64,000 nucleotides of DNA from contig CM069432.1 of NCBI GenBank assembly GCA_035610365.1, positions 2,666,001 to 2,730,000 on the forward strand, written 5' to 3'. The notes beneath the pieces were generated by a model. It worked only from the letters and a program-made list of their open reading frames with translations, made no database searches and was not told where the DNA came from. The position numbers were made by a program, and so were the translations under genes. This document shows positions 1-11,005 of this stretch, one piece after another. The DNA comes from Aquatica leii. Lineage: Eukaryota > Arthropoda > Insecta > Coleoptera > Lampyridae. The first letter of the stretch is position 1, and every line of letters begins with the position of its first letter.

Positions 1-111
1 GGTAATTAGGATGATTGAGTTAGACATCCATACTTTGACGTAATAAGAACCACGACTGCCTGTACGACGTAAAGTAGGCGCGCGGTGTCAACGTACACGT
101 TACACTAATTT
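1..111 (+). repeat. 3' end of a left LTR, cut by the window edge
   Basis: This stretch lies directly before a primer-binding site and a gag reading frame, which is where the end of a left LTR belongs. The LTR start is outside the window. I searched by eye for a second copy after the pol gene (beyond 4941) and found none, so the right LTR is missing or too decayed to recognise. The exact LTR end is uncertain; it is probably within 101-110, just before the primer site. Confidence 0.5.
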
Positions 112-129
112 TGGCGCCCAACGTAGGGC
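112..129 (+). other. Primer-binding site matching tRNA-Lys(CTT)
   Basis: The 18 bases tggcgcccaacgtagggc match, with one mismatch, the reverse complement of the 3' end of arthropod tRNA-Lys(CTT) including its CCA tail. Reverse transcription of the element would start here. A lysine primer is typical of Osvaldo/Ulysses-type gypsy elements, which fits the gag and pol that follow. The tRNA identity is from memory of the family. Confidence 0.75.
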
Positions 130-460
130 CTTATTTAAATTATTTATTACATAATTCAATCACCCTATGTCTTTTTTATCAATAGTCAAAATGTCACTGC
201 TTAAACCAGAACATTTCAAGTGTTTATTTAACTTAATTTTGTATTAACAATTTGCTATGTGCATTTGCATTTATCTAAAAGTCACACATTGGTTCAACAT
301 CGGTATTTTATTAACAATCGATTATCGCACTTCAGTATATTTTACTTGCAATTGAATACGTAATCTGTAATATTTGTTTAAATTCTTTTAGTACATTTAA
401 AAGTCTCAAAACAACACAATTTTTTTAAAATCTGTTATTTTTAATTATCATAAAATAGAC

Positions 461-1765
461 AATGTTATTAGGCCTAAGTATTTGTTAATTGACGAATTAA
501 CGTACGAATTATTAATAAGAGGCATTAATATTTCACGTCCGCATGACGAAAAGAGGAAAATTTTGTGTCGCGCGCTCGATAAAGAACGTATTTCCGGTGT
601 TTTTTTGATTAATTTAGATAAATACGACGTGTCATTAGAAACTCAAATTAAAGAAATTAATAATACTTTGAATTCAATTCAAAATTTAATAAAAGAATTT
701 AAAGGTTCTTTAAATGATTCGCTTTATAAACGACTTCGCTCTAGAATTACTCATGTCACTAGTAGAATTCTACGATTAATTACTCCAGACGATCAGTTTG
801 ACGTCAAGAACGAATTGTACGCAAATGCTTTGCTTCTTAATGCTGATTTAGAAGAATCACTAAGTCAATCGGAACCAATCAATACGTCGACCACAGTTTC
901 TGTTCCTACTCCCGTAATTAACGTCCAACCACCCATAGTAAATTTTAACTGACGATATACTAATGTCTCCGATTTAAATATTACATTTAATGGAGATCCA
1001 GACAAACTACCCTCGTTTCTCGAACACCTTACCGATCTAAGTAAATCTCTAAAAATTTCCGATGATGAACTTTTTAATTCGGCGGTAGAATTATTTGTCG
1101 ACGATGCTTTTATTTGGTTTCGCAGTGTTAAAAACACCGTTTCTGACTGGACTTCACTCGTTTCTTTACTAAAATCCGAATTTGACTATGAAGACCAAAT
1201 TTGGGAACAAATTAAATCACGTAAACAAAAACGGAACGAACACGTTACTATTTTTATTGCACACTTAGAAAATGTATTTTCTAGATTAAGTAAATCCCCT
1301 CCTGAAGCTACAAAAATTATAATAATCATGTCTAACCTCTTACCAGAATACATCTTTCACTTGGTACTTCGAGATGTTTCTTCTGTAAGCGAGTTATACT
1401 CTTTATGCAAAAAATTAGAAGCTGCTTCAATTCATGCACCCAAAAGTAAATCTCACGTCTGTAGTTACGATACATCCAGTGGTATACAAACCGCCGCTAG
1501 TAGTTCTACACATAAAGCGCAATCGGTTCAGTTCCACACTAACTCAAAAACGAATACTTACTCAATTAGCAATAAATCAAAAATAAATTTACAGAATCAA
1601 AATAAACCAACAGAAAATCAAAGTCCCAAAGTCATTTGCTGGAACTGCAAACAACCTAATCATGCCTTTCAATTTTGTTTAGCAAAAAGAAATTTATTCT
1701 GTCACCGATGTGGATACCCAAACGTTAAAATTTCGAATTGTCTCCATTGTACAAAAAACTCTTAA
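461..1765 (+). pseudogene. gag of a gypsy (Osvaldo-like) LTR element, one premature stop
   Basis: Gag packages the element RNA. One frame runs from about 461 to 1765, broken by a single in-frame TGA at 950-952; the same frame resumes at 953. No ATG starts this frame, and the nearest ATG (462) is out of frame, so the start is lost or displaced. A capsid-like region covers roughly 960-1420. Near the C terminus are a CCHC zinc knuckle (CWNCKQPNHAFQFC, 1637-1678) and a second Cys-rich module (1700-1750, CHRC...CLHC). The last codons overlap a slippery heptamer leading into pol. The lone stop suggests a fairly young copy. Confidence 0.85.
1753..1759 (+). promoter_or_regulatory. -1 ribosomal frameshift slippery site, gag to pol
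   Basis: The heptamer A AAA AAC sits in the correct register: gag codons read aca aaa aac, then the gag stop follows at 1763-1765. The overlapping -1 frame opens at 1738 and continues to 1947 with protein that leads into the protease. This is the canonical X XXY YYZ layout used by many retroelements to make Gag-Pol. I did not identify a clear downstream pseudoknot by eye. Confidence 0.75.
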
Positions 1766-3690
1766 AGAAAGAACGCAACTTTGAGCGACGTTCCTTCCTT
1801 TCTAAACAGGCCAAACACTCTAAGCTCACTTTTACCGATAATCAGGAATGGCGAGATTGGGTTAATACAGTCAAAAAATGTTACGTCGATTCAACCAAAA
1901 AAAAAGATAGGTTAACAGAACAAGTATCTCCTCACTGGTCTTCTTGATACTGGTGCAACCTCTTCAGTAATTGGAGGTAATGGCTTAAATGTTATAAAAA
2001 ACCTCAAATTAAAACATTACCCAAGTGATCAAAAATTAATTTTAGTTAATGGCGATAACACCCCTGATAATACCTCTGTGGATCTTCGAGTCACTGTTGA
2101 AGAAAACACTTAAGTAATAAACTGTTTTGTAGCTTCTTCTCTTAAGCACGATTTTATTCTCGGTTCAGATTTTATTAAGTCATTTCAATTAAATATTGAT
2201 TTCAAAAATATCTGTTGGCAGGTTCAGTCTAATTCCAATTTGTATAATTTAGGTAATACCGTTAGTATTCATCAATTGTTTTCCATAAACGAGTTAAACC
2301 CATTCCAACAAGCAAAAGCTAATGAAATCATAAAATCTTTTGAGGAAATTAGTAGCAAAAATAAATTAGGTCGCACAAATAAAATATACATGAACATACG
2401 TACCAGAGATGCTAAATCTTTTCGAAAAAGACCATTTCTAATGTCTAATGTCATATGCTTAATATTTTAAACCAAAAACTAAATGATATGTTAAAATTAG
2501 GGGTAGTACAACCTTCTTCAAGCTCATGGTGCTCCCCCGGTCCTACACATAAAGAAAAGGTCCGGTGGGTACCAGTTCTGTTTCGATCACCGCGCTTTAA
2601 ATGATATTACAAAACACGATTCTTATCCACTTCCACACATAGATAGAATCTTAAATATGTTAAGCGATGCTAAATATATCTCTTCAATTGACCTTCGAAA
2701 AGCTGTTTGGCAAGTACCACTTGATGCAACATCTAGAAAAAAAACCGCGTTTAGCGTTGTTGGTAGAGGTCACTTTGAATTTGTTACTATGCCTTTTAGC
2801 TTACGTAATGCCGCACAGACGGAACAACGGCTTGTTGACGCAATTTTTGGTCCTAAATACGTTCCTAACATTTTTGCCTATCTAGACGATATAATAATAT
2901 GTTCGTCAACTTTCGAAGAACATCTAAATTTACTATCAAAAGTCAAGATTCGTTTAAAGGAAGCAAATTTAACTATAAATATCGACAAATGCCAATTTTT
3001 CAAAACATCATTAAAATTTTTAGGTTTTATTGTCGGACAAAATTCATTAAGAACCGATCCCGAAAAAGTGGAGACGATGATTAATTATCCTCGACCTAAA
3101 ACATCTACTAAGATTAAACGATTTATCGGAATGTGTAGTTGGTATAGGCGATTCATCAATAATTTTTCAACTCTCGTATCACCACTTAATGATCTCATTA
3201 AAGGAAAGGGAAAAAAACAGCCTATTCCCTGGTCCGATAACGCAGAAGCTTCGTTTCTAAAGATAAAATTTTGTCTGATATCATCACCAATTTTATCACT
3301 GCCCAATTTTAATAAACCATTTCATATTAAATGCGATGCGTCCAATACCGGTCTTGGAGGTGTTCTAACACAAATTTTAGATGGCGAAGAAAGAATTATA
3401 GCTTATTGTAGTAGGACACTCACTCTTGCTGAACGCAACTACACAACCACAGAACGCAAATGTTTGGCTGTCATCTTTGCAATTGAACGTTTTCGAGCAT
3501 ACATAGAAGGTTTACAGTGATCACCGACAATACTTCACTCATTTGGCTCAATAGTCTTAAAAACTCTTCTGGAAGATTAGCTCGCTGGTCTGTTCGATTA
3601 CTCTAACACTCGTTTGATCTCGTCCATCGTCCCGGTTCAAGTAATGTAGTACCCGATGCGTTATCACGAATTTCTTTAGAACCACCAAGC
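1760..3690 (+). pseudogene. pol part 1: protease, reverse transcriptase, RNase H (gypsy)
   Basis: The protease is seen at LLDTGATSSVIGG (about 1940-1980). RT occupies about 2490-3090, with the catalytic YLDD at 2879-2890, and RNase H follows (KCDASNTGLGG near 3330, ending with the TTERK motif near 3450). The copy is dead. There is a frame change near 1925, an in-frame TAA at 2111-2113, further small indels near 2440-2460 and 2530-2600, a frame change at 3515-3520 and another stop near 3604. The chromodomain-free, Lys-primed design and gag structure point to the Osvaldo side of gypsy, but this subfamily call is inference. Confidence 0.88.
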
Positions 3691-3749
3691 CAAATTGCCG
3701 CTATCGAATTTAGTACAGAAAATTTAGATCCATGGTATATTAAAATGCG

Positions 3750-4941
3750 TCGAATGATCTTCCCGACAAATTTCTGCAGTGGAAAATTAAAAATAATCTA
3801 ATATACAAATTTGCTGCTGTCAATTCTTATATTCCAAATAATTTTAAAGAATGGAAACTTTTAGTTCCAAAGTCATTGCATAAGCAAGTGATCACATATT
3901 GTCACGATCCTCCAACTTATTCTCATTTTGGCTTTAATAAAACATTGACTGAAATTCAAGAAATATATTATTGGCCTAAGATGAGACAGGATATTTTGAA
4001 GTACGTTCGTTTGTGTAAAATATGGGGTGCGCAAAAAAGCGCCAAACAAAGGTAAAGTTGGCCTAATGAGGAGGGAAAAGAATTGTAATTTTCCTTGGCA
4101 AATTATTGCCGTTGATTTAGTGGATTTTTTGCAACGCTCCAAAAGAAGGTACAGTTGGCTTTTAGTTGTCTCAGATTGGTTTACTAAGTATACTTTGCTG
4201 TGCCCCCTTAAAAGTGCAAAAGCTTGTCATATCACTTCTTTTATTGAAGACAAGGTTTTTCGCACTTTTGGAGTTTGTCAGTTTATTATTTGCGATAACG
4301 GTCCACGATTTTCGGACCGTACTTTTAAAAACTTGTGTTCGCAGTACAAAGTGCAGAAAATTTGGTTTAATGCTGTCTATTCCGCCTCAAATGTAACTTC
4401 GTCGAACGAACGAATCGAGGAATCGGAACTGCAATTCGCAGTTACATCACTGAGCGTACCGATTGGGATTTAAATTTACAGAAAATTCAGTGTGCAATTA
4501 ATAATTCACGACATGAAGTAACAGGATACGATCCTTGCTTTCTCAATTTTGCAAGAAAAGTACCATTGTTTGGAAATTATCGCACCTGCTAATAGGAATG
4601 ACTACGCGAATGAACTAAGTGACCTATCTAAAATCTTTAATGAAGTCCGTGCAAAACTCCATTCCGCATATCTTCAGAACTCCCGTCAATATAACCTTCG
4701 TAAAAGAAACTTACAATTTTTTGTTAACGATAAGGTGTGGCGACGAAACAAAATTCTTTCTAGTGCTGCTAACAAATTTACTTCTAAACTAGCTCCTAAA
4801 TTTGTTCTAAGTAATGTCAAAAAGAAATGTTCTCCATTAGTATACAAACTAGTAGATAACGACGGTAAAAAAGCTGGAAAGTGGCACATTAAAGATTTGA
4901 AAAAGTATTATGATGACCAAGATTCGAACGATGAATCATAA
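3750..4941 (+). pseudogene. pol part 2: integrase (gypsy), broken
   Basis: The N-terminal HHCC zinc module is visible (CHDPPTYSHFG, then LCKIW at about 4012-4023), but the last ligand reads Trp (TGG) where Cys is expected. The catalytic core shows IAVDLVDF near 4105 and CDNGPRF near 4290. The conserved Glu lies after a frame change near 4395. The C-terminal DNA-binding part, rich in Lys and Arg, runs 4549-4941 and ends in an acidic tail. At least two frame changes (near 4025 and 4395) and a stop near 4591 break it. No env-like gene follows. Confidence 0.85.
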
Positions 4942-5379
4942 AATCTAACTACTTAGGTTTATACTTACTTATACCTAGAAGAAAAGAAACCGTTTAATTT
5001 GTCTTTTAAGAAAATAAAATTTTTTGTTATGTTTATTACTTAGAGTTGATAACATTACCATATTGGATATTATATATAATTAACAAATTTTTATTTATTA
5101 TAAATTTTTTTTTTGTTTTATTATCATTAATGTAACACTGCAGCATTTCTGAAATTACATTTAAAACTTCATCTCTATTGCTGTTTTGAGACTTATCCCG
5201 AATAATGATGACTTTATTAACTGGACATTTTACCTGAATTTAACTTCCTAATATGTGACTTCTCTTATTTTAAAGAGCGGGTGATACACGCAGTTATCAA
5301 GCAAGTTGAGATCTAAGTTTGTTCTTTTTTGTTTCGTATAAATTAAAATAACCTGCTTCACTCGTTATTTTATTTATTT
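4942..5379. other. Non-coding, AT-rich
   Basis: This is 3' flank of the gypsy element. I see poly-T runs and no reading frame with recognisable homology. A right LTR would be expected here and is not seen. Confidence 0.5.
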
Positions 5380-5597
5380 TTTTGATTTTGTACGCTTGAA
5401 CACTTCATCGAACATGTCTTTAGTATATAGGCTCCAGTAGTTTCTAAGTTTGTTAGTATTCACCTGATGACGATTGCAGATACCACAGCAATCGAAACGT
5501 TGTGTATATTCCTTTCAAAATAATAAACAATGAAAGTTCAGCAGAATGTTATTACTTCGCATCAAGCAACATTGTTTAATACATTCAAACAAACATA
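5380..5597 (+). mobile_element. Penelope-like element family A, isolated terminal repeat
   Basis: This block is nearly the same as the right terminal repeat of the larger element at 29952-30166, and as the inverted left repeat at 28145-28290. Shared sequence runs from ttgattttgtacgc to the motif ttcaaacaaac. It carries the family's hammerhead motif. It is probably a 5'-truncated insertion, the commonest kind for PLEs. I could not find a convincing target duplication. Confidence 0.85.
5457..5508 (+). ncRNA. Hammerhead ribozyme motif, PLE family A (isolated copy)
   Basis: The core CTGATGA is at 5464-5470. Stem II is GATTGC (5472-5477) with GCAATC (5488-5493). GAAA is at 5494-5497, and a loopless helix III palindrome ACGT occupies 5497-5500. 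Helix I is CAC (5461-5463) with GTG (5502-5504), extended by TAT/ATA after one T-T mismatch. One extra base separates CTGATGA from stem II compared with the textbook core. Small hammerheads that cleave as dimers are known in PLE termini; activity here is inferred. Confidence 0.75.
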
Positions 5598-5621
5598 ATC
5601 AAAATGTTTTTTTTTATTTTT

Positions 5622-6606
5622 CGCGGTTTTAGACTCTTTGTTTTTTGTATTTAGGTTCAATGTCTAAGCTGAATGCTAGTTCTTTAGCATCAACCAATGG
5701 ATCATTAAAAACCTTTATCCGAGCAATAAGCTTTTAAAAAAATATTCAAATTATTTAAATGATTACAACACTGAGCAACATCAAAGTTCAGTTTTTGAAT
5801 AATTTTACTAAGAATGTTAACTTTACTTAAAATATTATACCACAATATAAGAATGCAAATGAACTCAAAGTTTTGCAATTTCTTGGCCAACGATGCCGCC
5901 AAATTTTTTACGTTATTTTTAAAGTTTCCTTCGTTTATTTCAAACAGATGAGCATCGTAAACCTCTCCAAGTTGATACCATAAAGGAGTTATTGCATATA
6001 TTCTACTAGACCATCGAGTATCCGATAAAGATTTTAAAGTTAAATTTGTTACATTAGATAAATTAGATTTCAGAATTGACCACCGTTTAGTAGAAGCTGA
6101 AAAAATACAAACAGTTATTGAATTAAAGAAAAAAAATTGATGCTCAAAGTATTCGATTTTGCTGCATCATTGACGATTAAATTTAGGGTACGATTGCAAC
6201 AAGGAACAAAGAAAGCTCGAGAATTAAAATCCAATTTTTTTTTGTAGACCATTATGCCTACCACGCATTCTTCCCCCATTGTTGTAGCCTTGACCCCGCA
6301 AATCGTTGATATTTTAGCCTTTTTTCCCTAACGCCAACAAAAGAAATTTTGTCAAGCCTTCACTCGACACATCATCTATAGGACAAAATAATAAAAAATG
6401 TTCTTCTATACTAATTCCCGTGTTCTTTAAATTAACAAAACTTATACAAACTAAAATTTGTTCTTAGTGTCTAGAGTCAGGAGTGCAGTCTGATAATATG
6501 GAATAATATTTTGCCTTTTTAGTTAGTTCTAAAATTTTGCATTTGATATTTTCACTGTTCAAGTTGATTACTTCATTTTGTATTTTATCCCCGAGATAGT
6601 TTTAGT
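5622..6606 (-). pseudogene. hAT-like (ZMYM1/DUF4371 type) transposase remnant
   Basis: Read on the minus strand, the stretch carries the succession typical of ZMYM1-like hAT proteins: AKYYSI.SDCTPD near 6510, EEHFLLFCPIDD near 6390, an LNLIVNDAAK region near 6180, a TRWSSR motif near 6020, then KKLQNFEFIC near 5880 and VDAKELAFSLD near 5660. This family acts as a DNA transposase or a domesticated relative. Several stops and frame changes split it, so it is dead. The BED zinc finger and the C-terminal dimerisation domain are not visible. Confidence 0.8.
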
Positions 6607-6639
6607 GATTTTTTATTTGAGAGCATTTTGTATATGACT

Positions 6640-7300
6640 TTTATCTAATTTAGGTCCAACGAAAGCACCTTTTGAGATATTGAGTATGGATACAGCAGGA
6701 GGTTTTTTTAAAATCTGAAAAAAAATACTTACACTTTTCAAGATATTGCTGGTACAAATTTTTAATTTCGAAAAATGTTAACGACATTGAAGAGTTAATA
6801 AAAAAACTCACAAACAATCGCGACATACAAACTTTGATAGCTGATAGGTACCCAGCAATTGATTCTATGGAATTCAAAAAGTTCTTAACTGATAAAAATA
6901 TAAAGTTTCAATTTACTGCAACTGACTGTGCATGGGCAAATGGTATGGTGGAACTTCTCAAACAGAAATTGATAAATAAGATAAGATGTTTTCTAAATAC
7001 GTCAGAAGAAAATAAACGGTAGCAAACTCTTGCTACAGAAGCGATCGAAACTTACAATCTTTTGTTTGGTCAAAATATATATATATATTTGCCCAATTTA
7101 TATGATGGTACCAGACATAAATGAAGATAGAAGAAGGGTATGCGAAAGAACAGTACAGTATTGGGAGAAAAACAAACAGAGATTTGATCAAAATTAAAAT
7201 GACAAAGATTTAAATATTGGTAATAAAGTTATAGGTATATACAGTAGAGAAAATTTCACCTTTAATGTATCGTTTAAACTCAAATAAGAGAAATTCTTTA
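6640..7300 (+). pseudogene. Retroelement integrase fragment
   Basis: The start near 6650 reads like an integrase core entry (KAPFEILSMDTAGGF). A second segment near 6790-7020 carries DKNIKFQFTATDCAWANGMVE, holding the Glu region of the DDE core. The C-terminal part continues to about 7290 (YWEKNKQRFDQN). Frame changes separate the parts, and a TAG follows at 7020-7022. It abuts the hAT remnant without a clear boundary. The exact gypsy clade is not clear, and no RT or gag is attached. Confidence 0.7.
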
Positions 7301-9655
7301 GCAAACTTAGTCCACAAAGCAAAATTATTATCAAAGTAGTAGGTGTTAATATAGTATAAAAATCGTTTCATTATTGTATTGATTTTTGTTTTAAATCCTT
7401 ATAATTAGCTTAAATTCAGTTTATTTCAGGTAATGTAATTTTATAATTATTTTTTAATTTATGTATTAAAACTAAATATACGTTTTCAGTGATTGAATTT
7501 AAACTGACGTTTTTGTACTCTTCATTCAAATTTCATTTCGTATAAAGTAATAACATTTTGTATATTTCAAAATTCTGTAACCTCAGACGTTGTTTTTGTT
7601 TTTTCATCACAAAAAACCTGGCAGTAAAAATGTTTAAAGATTCATGATTTTTGTATTAAATTAAATAACTAAAAACACATGTTGCGTATATTTTACTAAA
7701 ACATTTAATAAATAAATTACCTAAATCATAAATTAATTAAAATAGCTACTGTAGCATTACCTTAAAATTATAAAAAGATTTAAATTCCAAATGAAATTTT
7801 TAAAATCTTATGATAGAGTGTTATCAATGTTACATCAATACACAAACTCAAGAACACATCCTAATTAAACAATAAAATTAATTTTACTAAGTAGTATGCA
7901 ACTATTAATCAAAATAATTTTATTTTGTATAATCGCATTTAGTAGCAACAAACAATTAGACGATTAATAAATTACATAAAGTTGTGCTTTTAACTAAAAT
8001 AAACAGCTCTCGTAAAATGTTATAGCCGATGGTTACACCTTAGTTTCTGCTGTTAACGTTTACGATTTCTTGTTAGTAAATTTAAAAGAGTTGACGTCTT
8101 TAAAATGTGTTATTAATTCAAGTATTTAAATTTTATGTTTAAATGCAAATTCGATTATACTTAAAAACAATAAAACTTACATTAAATATATAAATAACTC
8201 CATTATCTTTTACGTGGATTACATTGAAGCACTTTAGAAAACGTTGTAACTTATTCTGTTGGATAATTTTTGCCGGATATGTCTCACAGTCCAAATAACA
8301 TAATGTTTACTTTCGTGGAATATAACTCATAGGTAAGAGACTTCAATGCTGTTGCACAACGCGTACTCTCAATTAAACAAATTTGAATCATCTTTATACA
8401 ATATAAAATTAAATGTTTTGTTAAACTATATTTATTGTATTGTTCGAAACAACAAAATGTACGCAACTGAAACGTTAAAACGCCCGTTAGTAGTCTTTAA
8501 TAAAATGTTTGTGTCAATAAGCAATTCTATAAAAAAAAAACACAATAAGAAATCTTTTGCATTATTAAATCGTTTACGATTATTTTATTTTTTTAGTACC
8601 CATTTACTCCTACAACTCCTATTATATTCGCATAAACAAAAATTTGTTTAAAATTTATTAAACCTGAAAATGTATAAATAACATTATTAAAAACGATGGT
8701 TTTAACAACTAAATTTGTGATTATGCAAATTTAGATGTAAATTTATCTACTGGACACAGATTTGCTTCAAAATACTTTAATTTAAAAACTAAGCTTATGA
8801 ATATTAAGTGGGTTTTACACCCAAAGAATCAATTAGATTATTATTAAACTGTTGATGTTAAATATAGTAAGGAGTTTTAAATTAAAAACGAATATATTTT
8901 TTACTTGTTATTCTCATTAGTTTTTTGACAACGGTGAACATGAAATCTGATCGGCAGATAAATTTATCAAATTTAATTAAACAAACGATAGTAGTATTTA
9001 AAAAAATAGATATGTTTTTATTTATTTAATTTGATAAGCACGTAAAGTCATTTTAACCTAAACGTAATATAAAATATTTAAAAAATGTATCAAATAAATA
9101 TCAAAGTATAATTACGACCATAAACTCTATTTGTTTACAAACGATGTTGTTAAAGAAATTTGACAACAGGCAATACACAGAAAACAAAATGTTTACGTTT
9201 TTATAACCGTGTTTATTAAATCGCTGAAATAGGAAAATAACAAAGGCTAAGCATGGAAACTGTGACTGGAACCACTAAAATTGCGTGTTCCTTAAATATT
9301 ATCAAATTTGTCATTATATCTTTTAACAAATTCAACACAAAAAAATTAATGAAAAAATTTTAAAACAGATGATTGTGCGTGTTAATGTAAAAAGAACTAA
9401 TATTTCCAATCACAATTTTAAATGACTGGTGTTTTTTGAAATTTTGGAATTTGTTTTTACAAATTCGTTGATGAAAGTTAGAAGTACTTAAATAGTCTAA
9501 AATATTTTTTTAATTCACCATACTTATTTTGTATGAGAGGGCTAATTTTCAAATTTTTTCAATTGCTGAAAGTCATTTTTTTATAAACTTTCAATTAAAT
9601 TACAAGAAGCATTGTTTTAATCAAACAGGTTTATTCTAGTAAGCTTTGTTTCTAT
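7301..9655. other. Long non-coding AT-rich stretch
   Basis: I see no protein homology. Small open frames (for example 8346-8651 on the plus strand) have low-complexity, Asn/Lys/Leu-rich translations expected by chance in AT-rich DNA. No repeat structure stood out. Confidence 0.5.
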
Positions 9656-9886
9656 TAAACAAAAAACATAAATAAAATTTTGCTCATTTTGTTGTAGGCA
9701 CATTTTAAGACTTTGCCGTAAAGATTCACACACATTTTGTAACATCTCGTGTGTGACGTTAGAAAATGCGGCTCTTTTTCATTGTCTTTTGTGTAGTAGG
9801 ACTTTCTAGAAATATGTAATCTTTTACGAACCCCCATAAAAAGAAATCTATGGCAGTAAGATCCAAAGATCTTGCCGGCTATGGCA
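9656..9886 (-). pseudogene. DUF4817/Tc3-like transposase, C-terminal part
   Basis: Read on the minus strand from 9886, this starts with the motif ARSLDLTAIDFFLWGFVK, matching the last Asp region of Tc3-like DDE transposases common in insects, followed by LESPTTQKTMKK and a CVNL tail. A frame change occurs near 9770. Its upstream half lies at 10205-11005; the two are separated by an inserted PLE fragment. Confidence 0.75.
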
Positions 9887-10204
9887 CAAAACCTCCTCAG
9901 CCGATCTATAGATCACAATATTGTTTGTTTAAAGTTTATTTTTTCTATTTATTCTTTAGTAACTCAAAATGGGTTAATTATAATATATTATTTTATTTTA
10001 ATTAAATTAAAAATAAACTTTAATATTGCTTGCCGAGCAAACATTTTCCATGAATACATGAAACCGAATCTTAAAATGAAGATAGTATACGCCTGAAGAT
10101 GACAATTTGTCGAAACATGTAGCGTTTATTAAAATATAAAAATTAAAATTAAGTAATGAGAAGGTTTTAAGAATCTATAAAAAAATAAAATAAAATAATA
10201 TAAT
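9887..10204 (+). mobile_element. Penelope-like element family B fragment inside a transposase
   Basis: The insert interrupts the transposase between its HFAKN-type region and the ARSLDLT motif. It has no protein coding. It contains a clean hammerhead motif at 10089-10125 followed by an AT-rich tail. Ends were placed by where the transposase coding stops and resumes, so they may be off by about ten bases. I saw no clear target duplication. Confidence 0.6.
10089..10125 (+). ncRNA. Hammerhead ribozyme motif, PLE family B
   Basis: Helix I is ACGC (10089-10092) with GCGT (10122-10125). The core CTGAAGA is at 10093-10099. Stem II is GAC (10101-10103) with GTC (10109-10111) around loop AATTT. GAAA is at 10112-10115, helix III is the palindrome ACATGT (10115-10120), and the predicted cleavage nucleotide is A10121. 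All core positions are intact. The loopless palindrome implies pairing between two RNA molecules. Confidence 0.78.
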
Positions 10205-11005
10205 TGTTTGTTTAAATAATTATGCACATTTTTAGCAAAACGACAGTGCGGACCATTATGCTGATACCATATGGTCTTTTTTGTGCTTTCCGGAACATTT
10301 TCTAATAACTGTGGAAAAAAGTCTAAATATATGTTGGCATTTAAATGACCATCAAAGAAGTATGAACCTATGATATGAGAATTTACAAAATCAGTAATGA
10401 AAATTACAACAATGTACTCGGCCATTACTATGAAAGGTAGCTTCGTCGATAAATAAAACAGTAGATATAAAGCCTGCCACCTCATTAAGTTTATTTAACA
10501 TCTACACACAGAAAATTATTCTCGAGTTAAAATCTCCTATAGTCAACTTTTGATGCAATTCAGTGATACGGACGATACTTATGGCTTTTTAGTACTCTTC
10601 ACGCTGAAGTAACACTAATTGTACCAAATTCTACACTAATTTCTTTGGTTCTAGCATTTAGATTTTCAACTGCAGGCTGGAATACCATAAATTCTTCCTT
10701 TTCTGTTCAGACACCCAAACAACACATTGGTACAAAAAACGTCTAAATGTCCGTCTAATAAACGTTAATAACGCGTTTAAAAACGTTTTTATGTTTATGA
10801 CATTTAGACGTTTTTTGTACCAATGTGTTGTTTGGGTAGTTTTTCTTTAAACATGTGCCCTGTAGTTGATTGTTCAAATAGAACCAATACTTTTTGTAAT
10901 GCACGAATACTTAGAGCACGGCAATCAAGATATCTTTGTATATAAACACAAGAATTCAAAAGACAATTTTTTTTCACATTTACCCAAAATAAACACCATG
11001 TCTAC
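10205..11005 (-). pseudogene. DUF4817/Tc3-like transposase, N-terminal and catalytic part
   Basis: On the minus strand the N terminus begins near 11000 with VDMVFILGKCEK, the helix-turn-helix start typical of this insect family. ENLNARTKEISVEFGTISVTSA follows near 10660, an FIDEA-like region near 10450, then IGSYFFDGHLNANIYLDF and TIWYQHNGPH (second catalytic Asp region reads His-Asn; usually HDG) at 10240-10370. Many stops and frame changes. A hairpin MITE sits inside at 10713-10837 and a PLE fragment removes it from its C terminus. Confidence 0.78.
10713..10837. mobile_element. Perfect-hairpin MITE (125 bp)
   Basis: The left arm (10713-10751) and right arm (10799-10837) are perfect 39-base inverted complements, starting acccaaacaacacattgg; the spacer is 47 bases. 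There is no coding. It interrupts the DUF4817-like transposase. No clear flanking duplication is visible. Perfect arms in an otherwise decayed host sequence suggest recent insertion. Confidence 0.85.

Noticed and set aside
1-4941. Endogenous retrovirus with env
   Set aside because: No envelope-like reading frame lies after the integrase; it is a plain gypsy retrotransposon.
8346-8651. 101-codon open frame
   Set aside because: Asn/Lys/Leu-rich translation with no motif in AT-rich DNA; expected by chance.
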